Shown here: positions 60,011 to 64,000 of the stretch, one piece after another
Position numbering within the stretch: position 1 is the stretch's first letter
Layout: each line of letters opens with the position of its first letter
Assembly (NCBI GenBank): GCA_950097015.1
Contig: CATNEN010000037.1
Span: forward strand, 2,378,501 to 2,442,500
DNA: 64,000 bases
Reading direction: 5' to 3'
DNA from: Macrostomum hystrix
Taxonomy: Eukaryota > Platyhelminthes > Macrostomidae
The notes under the pieces: model-generated
Told to the model about the DNA's origin: nothing
Databases searched by the model: none
The model's input: the letters and a program-made list of their open reading frames with translations, nothing else
Position numbers and translations under genes: made by a program

Positions 60011-60249
60011 TTGAACTGATCGGTTTGCTGCAGACGACGCTGCACGATTCATCTGGCGCCGCATCGTCAGCAGCCGGTGCAGAACACGCAGCCAGCCAGA
60101 GCTCCATCACCACCCAGACCAACAGCGTCTATCAGAACGACTGCGTCACCCAGACAAGCTTCCAGTCGCCAGAAGAGCTAATGTTTGAGCCGGGTATGGG
60201 CCGAAGAATCTATTTCCTGTCTGAGAACACTGCGGAAGTGCAGCTGTAA
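60011..60249 (+). CDS. Candidate alternative last exon of the mGluR-like gene
   Basis: After ATTTCTCTAG a frame reads ELIGLLQTTLHDSSGAAS, SITTQTNSVYQNDCVTQTSF and ends ENTAEVQL at a TAA. It is GC-rich and protein-like between two arrays. STQ-type words also occur in the exon 9 tail (ISTQADGEF). The ending VQL would suit a PDZ ligand. I found no strong GT donor inside exon 9 that would join it, so the link to the receptor is inferred from position and composition only. Confidence 0.4.
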
Positions 60250-60289
60250 ATAACAATGTCCCATTTTTTGGAGTCTTTAGATTTCCCAA

Positions 60290-60778
60290 CGTCCTCTTCT
60301 CTCCTTTCCTTCCACCGTCCTCTTCTCTCCTTTCCCCCCACCCTCCTCTTCTCTCCTTTCCCCCACCGTCCTCTTCTCTCCTTTCCCCCCACCCTCCTCT
60401 TCTCTCCTTTCCCCCCACCCTCCTCTTCTCTCCTTCCCCCCACCGTCCTCTTCTCTCCTTTCCCCCCACCCTCCTCTTCTCTCCTTTCCCCCCACCCTCC
60501 TCTTCTCTCCTTCCCCCCACCGTCCTCTTCTCTCCTTTCCCCCGACCCTCCTCTTCTCTCCTTTCCCCCACCGTCCTCTTCTCTCCTTCCCCCCACCCTC
60601 CTCTTCTCTCCTTTCCCCCCCACCGTCCTCTTCTCTCCTTTCCCCCCACCCTCCTCTTCTCTCCTTTCCCCCCACCGTCCTCTTCTCTCCTTTCCCCCCA
60701 CCGTCCTCTTCTCTCCAGACTCCTTTCCCCCCACCCTCCTCTTCTCTCCCTTCCCCCCACCGTCCTCCTCTTTTCCAT
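60290..60778. repeat. 26-bp polypyrimidine minisatellite
   Basis: About 19 copies around CTCCTTTCCCCCCACCCTCC with almost no purines on the plus strand; open frames on both strands are artefacts. Confidence 0.95.
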
Positions 60779-60779
60779 T

Positions 60780-61375
60780 ATCCTTATACCTCATTCTCAC
60801 CCAGATTTTTTATTTCTCCCCTCTCACAGCGGGTGAAGATTTGGTCTACCTCAATACTGTTGTCTACAATGACTACTTACGAGCTACTTTATCCTGCCGC
60901 ACATTAGTTATCAATTTAAAATATCTTTCTCATTTAGGCAAATCTGACAATTGAAAAGCACTTGTAATTTCACTGTTCCAATATGAGTATTTTCATCATC
61001 TGTTCATGGCTTGATATTTTTCACAGCCGTCTGCTAGCACTAACCTACCAGTGTTGTTTTTCAACATGGAAATGTTGGTATCGTAAGAAATCTAACGTAC
61101 TAATATAAATTCCAGCTGTAATGGACCCGTGTTTGAGAAGCAATCCTTAACCAAATGCCCAAATCTCGCCTCCGTCAGATTGTTGCAAATTAAAATCTTT
61201 TATTTTGAAGGCGAGATTTTCACTCCTGATTTTGTGTGCAAACACGCATTTCAACAGATAAAATACACGAACCGATGTTAATAAAAATTGTTCTGTTACT
61301 CGGAATCCGTGACAGAATAAAATAGTCTTTTTGTGAATTCTGCGTCGTTGACCTACATACCTATTTTTCATATTA
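60780..61375. other. Unique sequence between arrays
   Basis: Nothing recognised; CTCTCACAG at 60822-60830 is a possible acceptor but no exon of known type follows. Confidence 0.4.
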
Positions 61376-61377
61376 GC

Positions 61378-62808
61378 TGAGTCACGGATGGATGAGGCGC
61401 CAATCTGATTGATGGATGGATGAGGCGCCAATCAGATTGATGGATGGATGAGGCGCCAATCTGATTGATGGATGGATGAGGCGCCAATCTGATTGATGGA
61501 TGAGGCGCTAATCTGATTGATGGATGGATGAGGCGCCAATCTGATTGATGGATGGATGAGGCGCCAATCTGATTGATGGATGGATGTGGCGCCAATCTGA
61601 TTGATGGATGGATGAGGCGCCAATCTGATTGATGGATGGATGAGGCGCCAATCAGATTGATGGATGGATGAGGCGCCAATCTGATTGATGGATGGATGAG
61701 GCACCAATCTGATTGATGGATGAGGCGCTAATCTGATTGATGGATGGATGAGGCGCCAATCTGAGTGATGGATGGATGAGGCGCCAATCTGATTGATGGA
61801 TGGATGAGGCGCCAATCTGATTGATGGATGGATGAGGCGCTAATCTGATTGATGGATGGATGAGGCGCCAATCTGATTGATGGATGGATGAGGCGCCAAT
61901 CTGATTGATGGATGGATGAGGCGCTAATCTGATTGATGGATGGATGAGGCGCCAATCTGATTGATGGATGGATGAGGCGCCAATCTGATTGATGGATGGA
62001 TGTGGCGCCAATCTGATTGATGGATGGATGAGGCGCCAATCTGATTGATGGATGGATGAGGCGCCAATCAGATTGATGGATGGATGAGGCGCCAATCTGA
62101 TTGATGGATGGATGAGGCACCAATCTGATTGATGGATGAGGCGCTAATCTGATTGATGGATGGATGAGGCGCCAATCTGAGTGATGGATGGATGAGGCGC
62201 CAATCTGATTGATGGATGGATGAGGCGCCAATCTGATTGATGGATGGATGAGGCGCTAATCTGATTGATGGATGGATGAGGCGCCAATCTGATTGATGGA
62301 TGGATGAGGCGCCAATCTGATTGATGGATGGATGAGGCGCTAATCTGATTGATGGATGGATGAGGCGCCAATCTGATTGATGGATGGATGAGGCGCCAAT
62401 CTGATTGATGGATGGATGAGGCGCCAATCTGAGTGATGGATGGATGAGGCGCCAATCTGATTGATGGATGGATGAGGCGCCAATCTGATTGATGGATGGA
62501 TGAGGCGCCAATCTGATTGATGGATGGATGAGGCGCTAATCTGATTGATGGATGGATGAGGCGCCAATCTGATTGATGGATGGATGAGGCGCCAATCTGA
62601 TTGATGGATGGATGAGGCGCCAATCAGATTGATGGATGGATGAGGCGCCAATCTGATTGATGGATGGATGAGGCGCTAATCTGATTGATGGTTGGATGAG
62701 GCGCCAATCAGATTGATGGATGGATGAGGCGCCAATCAGATTGATGGATGGATGAGGCGCCAATCTGAGTGATGGATGAGGCGCCAATCTGAGTGATGGA
62801 TTGTCGGT
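61378..62808. repeat. 28-bp minisatellite with 416-bp higher-order repeat
   Basis: About 51 copies of TGATGGATGGATGAGGCGCC followed by AATCTGAT. Marker units (GAGGCACCAATC followed by a short 24-bp unit, and CTGAGTGATGG) recur 416 bp apart at about 61698 and 62114, showing a block duplication. Confidence 0.95.
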
Positions 62809-62814
62809 TTTATC

Positions 62815-63480
62815 TAACAGTGCTTGAGGTTTCAATCCTTACTACTTACCAGAGTATGAAAGAAATATTTTGGTTCGAAAACAGAAAAATGTAATACATT
62901 TTTCCATCACTTTCAATGGCTCGAGTTTTGTATTTGAAAAGAGGCAATATTTTTTCGACTTGATTTTAGCTATCAAAGCAGCCGCTTTCATGAATGTATT
63001 TCAATATCATTATCAATATATTGTCCTGTGATTTTACGCTAAAGCACTTGAGGTCAAAGCTTCTAACCAAGCGGAGTTTCATCAACGATTGTTTCTCTCC
63101 TATGCCTTTCTTTTGTGTCAGGTGGAAAAAACTAATTGATGCTGCATTACTTAATAATTATTATTGATCATTATATATCTCGTATATGGATGTACTCTAT
63201 ACAAGAAAATGCTGTTGTTTGAGCTAGAAGTGAATCGTCTTCATGCAAGCATCTCATATTCATCATAGGATCTTAATTTCTTAGCTTTTGTCTTTTCCCT
63301 TTTACTGTACGATTTAGTTATAAACTAGTCTGCCCCATTCTGAGTATTACCGAATCTCAGAATATGATTCTCAGAGTATCGGGTCCCTAATTCTCTGTAT
63401 TAAAGTCCCAGAGTCCCACCATTTATAATCCCAAAAACGAGTATCCCAAAATCCCAGTGTCGAAAGATTCCTAAATTCCT
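62815..63480. other. AT-rich sequence, nothing recognised
   Basis: No gene seen between the last two arrays. Confidence 0.45.
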
Positions 63481-63484
63481 AGTT

Positions 63485-64000
63485 AGGAATATCTAAAGAT
63501 CTAATGATTTTTAGTAAAATTTTAAAACAAGACAAAGATCTAAAGATCCCAATATATAAAGATTCCTAAATCCCAGTATCTAAAGATCCCGAAATCCCAG
63601 TATCTAAAGATCCCTAAATCCCAGTATCTAAAGATTTCTAAATTCTAGTATCTAAAGATTCCTAAATCCCAGTATCTAAAGATTCCTAAATCCCAGCATC
63701 TAAAGATTCCTAAATCCCAGTGTCCAAAGATTCCTAAATTCCTAGTATCTAAAGATTTCTAAATCCCAGTATCTAAAGATCCCGAAATCCCAGTATCTAA
63801 AGATCCCGAAATCCCAGTATCTAAAGATCCCGAAATCCCAGTATCTAAAGATTCCTAAATCCCAGTATCTAAAGATTTCTAAATCCCAATATCTAAAGAT
63901 CCCGAAATCCCAGTATCTAAAGATTTCTAAATCCCAGTATCTAAAGATTTCTAAATCCCAGTATCTAAAGATTTCTAAATCCCAATATCTAAAGATCCCG
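63485..64000. repeat. 24-bp minisatellite running off the window
   Basis: About 20 imperfect copies of CCCAGTATCTAAAGATTCCT plus AAAT, with C-rich variants (GATCCCGAAAT). It continues past the last base given. Confidence 0.93.

Noticed and set aside
61368-62835. Overlapping minus-strand frames (MAPHPSINQIG type)
   Set aside because: Translation of the 28-bp satellite, not a gene.

Overview
This is a window of a eukaryotic (animal) nuclear genome, not a bacterial or viral one. Genes are split by GT-AG introns, coding exons are GC-rich islands in AT-rich DNA, and long minisatellites fill most introns. A 44-base stretch at 10662-10705 is almost identical to the spliced leader of the free-living flatworm Macrostomum as I remember it, so a Macrostomum-like flatworm is the best guess. 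This rests on memory of one short sequence and is not checked.

Layout. 1-6700 is AT-rich and holds a non-autonomous Helitron (1663-3542) with both termini visible and a small hAT-type MITE nested in it. 6922-13233 (minus) is a complete AGTPBP1/CCP1 tubulin deglutamylase gene: nine coding exons whose phases all agree, 1151 aa. One of its introns carries a transposon-like insert containing the spliced-leader-like sequence. 14.7-15.5 kb is a decayed retrotransposon RNase H region. 16.4-18.8 kb has two paralogous genes for small secreted cysteine-rich peptides, with nearly identical signal and pro regions and very different mature peptides that share one cysteine framework. 19561-21554 (minus) is lipoyl synthase (LIAS), which has no genomic ATG in its first recognisable exon; a trans-spliced leader ending in ATG would supply one in frame. 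22.5-25.3 kb holds two broken transposase genes.

29943-57445 (plus) is a class C GPCR of the metabotropic glutamate receptor family: nine exons in consistent phase, 984 aa. The residues that hold the amino-acid backbone of the ligand are kept, but the two that hold the glutamate side chain are replaced, which points to an mXR-type receptor for another ligand. Its introns carry private minisatellites (14, 18, 21, 38 and 64 bp units and others, up to 4.3 kb long), tRNA-derived SINEs, a 5'-truncated non-LTR retrotransposon, a Crypton-like fragment and one possible nested membrane-protein gene. From 57.6 kb to the window end the sequence is mostly four more tandem arrays, with one candidate alternative receptor terminal exon at 60.0 kb.

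The three conserved genes work independently (tubulin modification, mitochondrial lipoylation, neurotransmitter-type signalling). What links the window is the genome style: private tandem arrays in introns, and hints that trans-splicing shapes both gene starts and mobile DNA.
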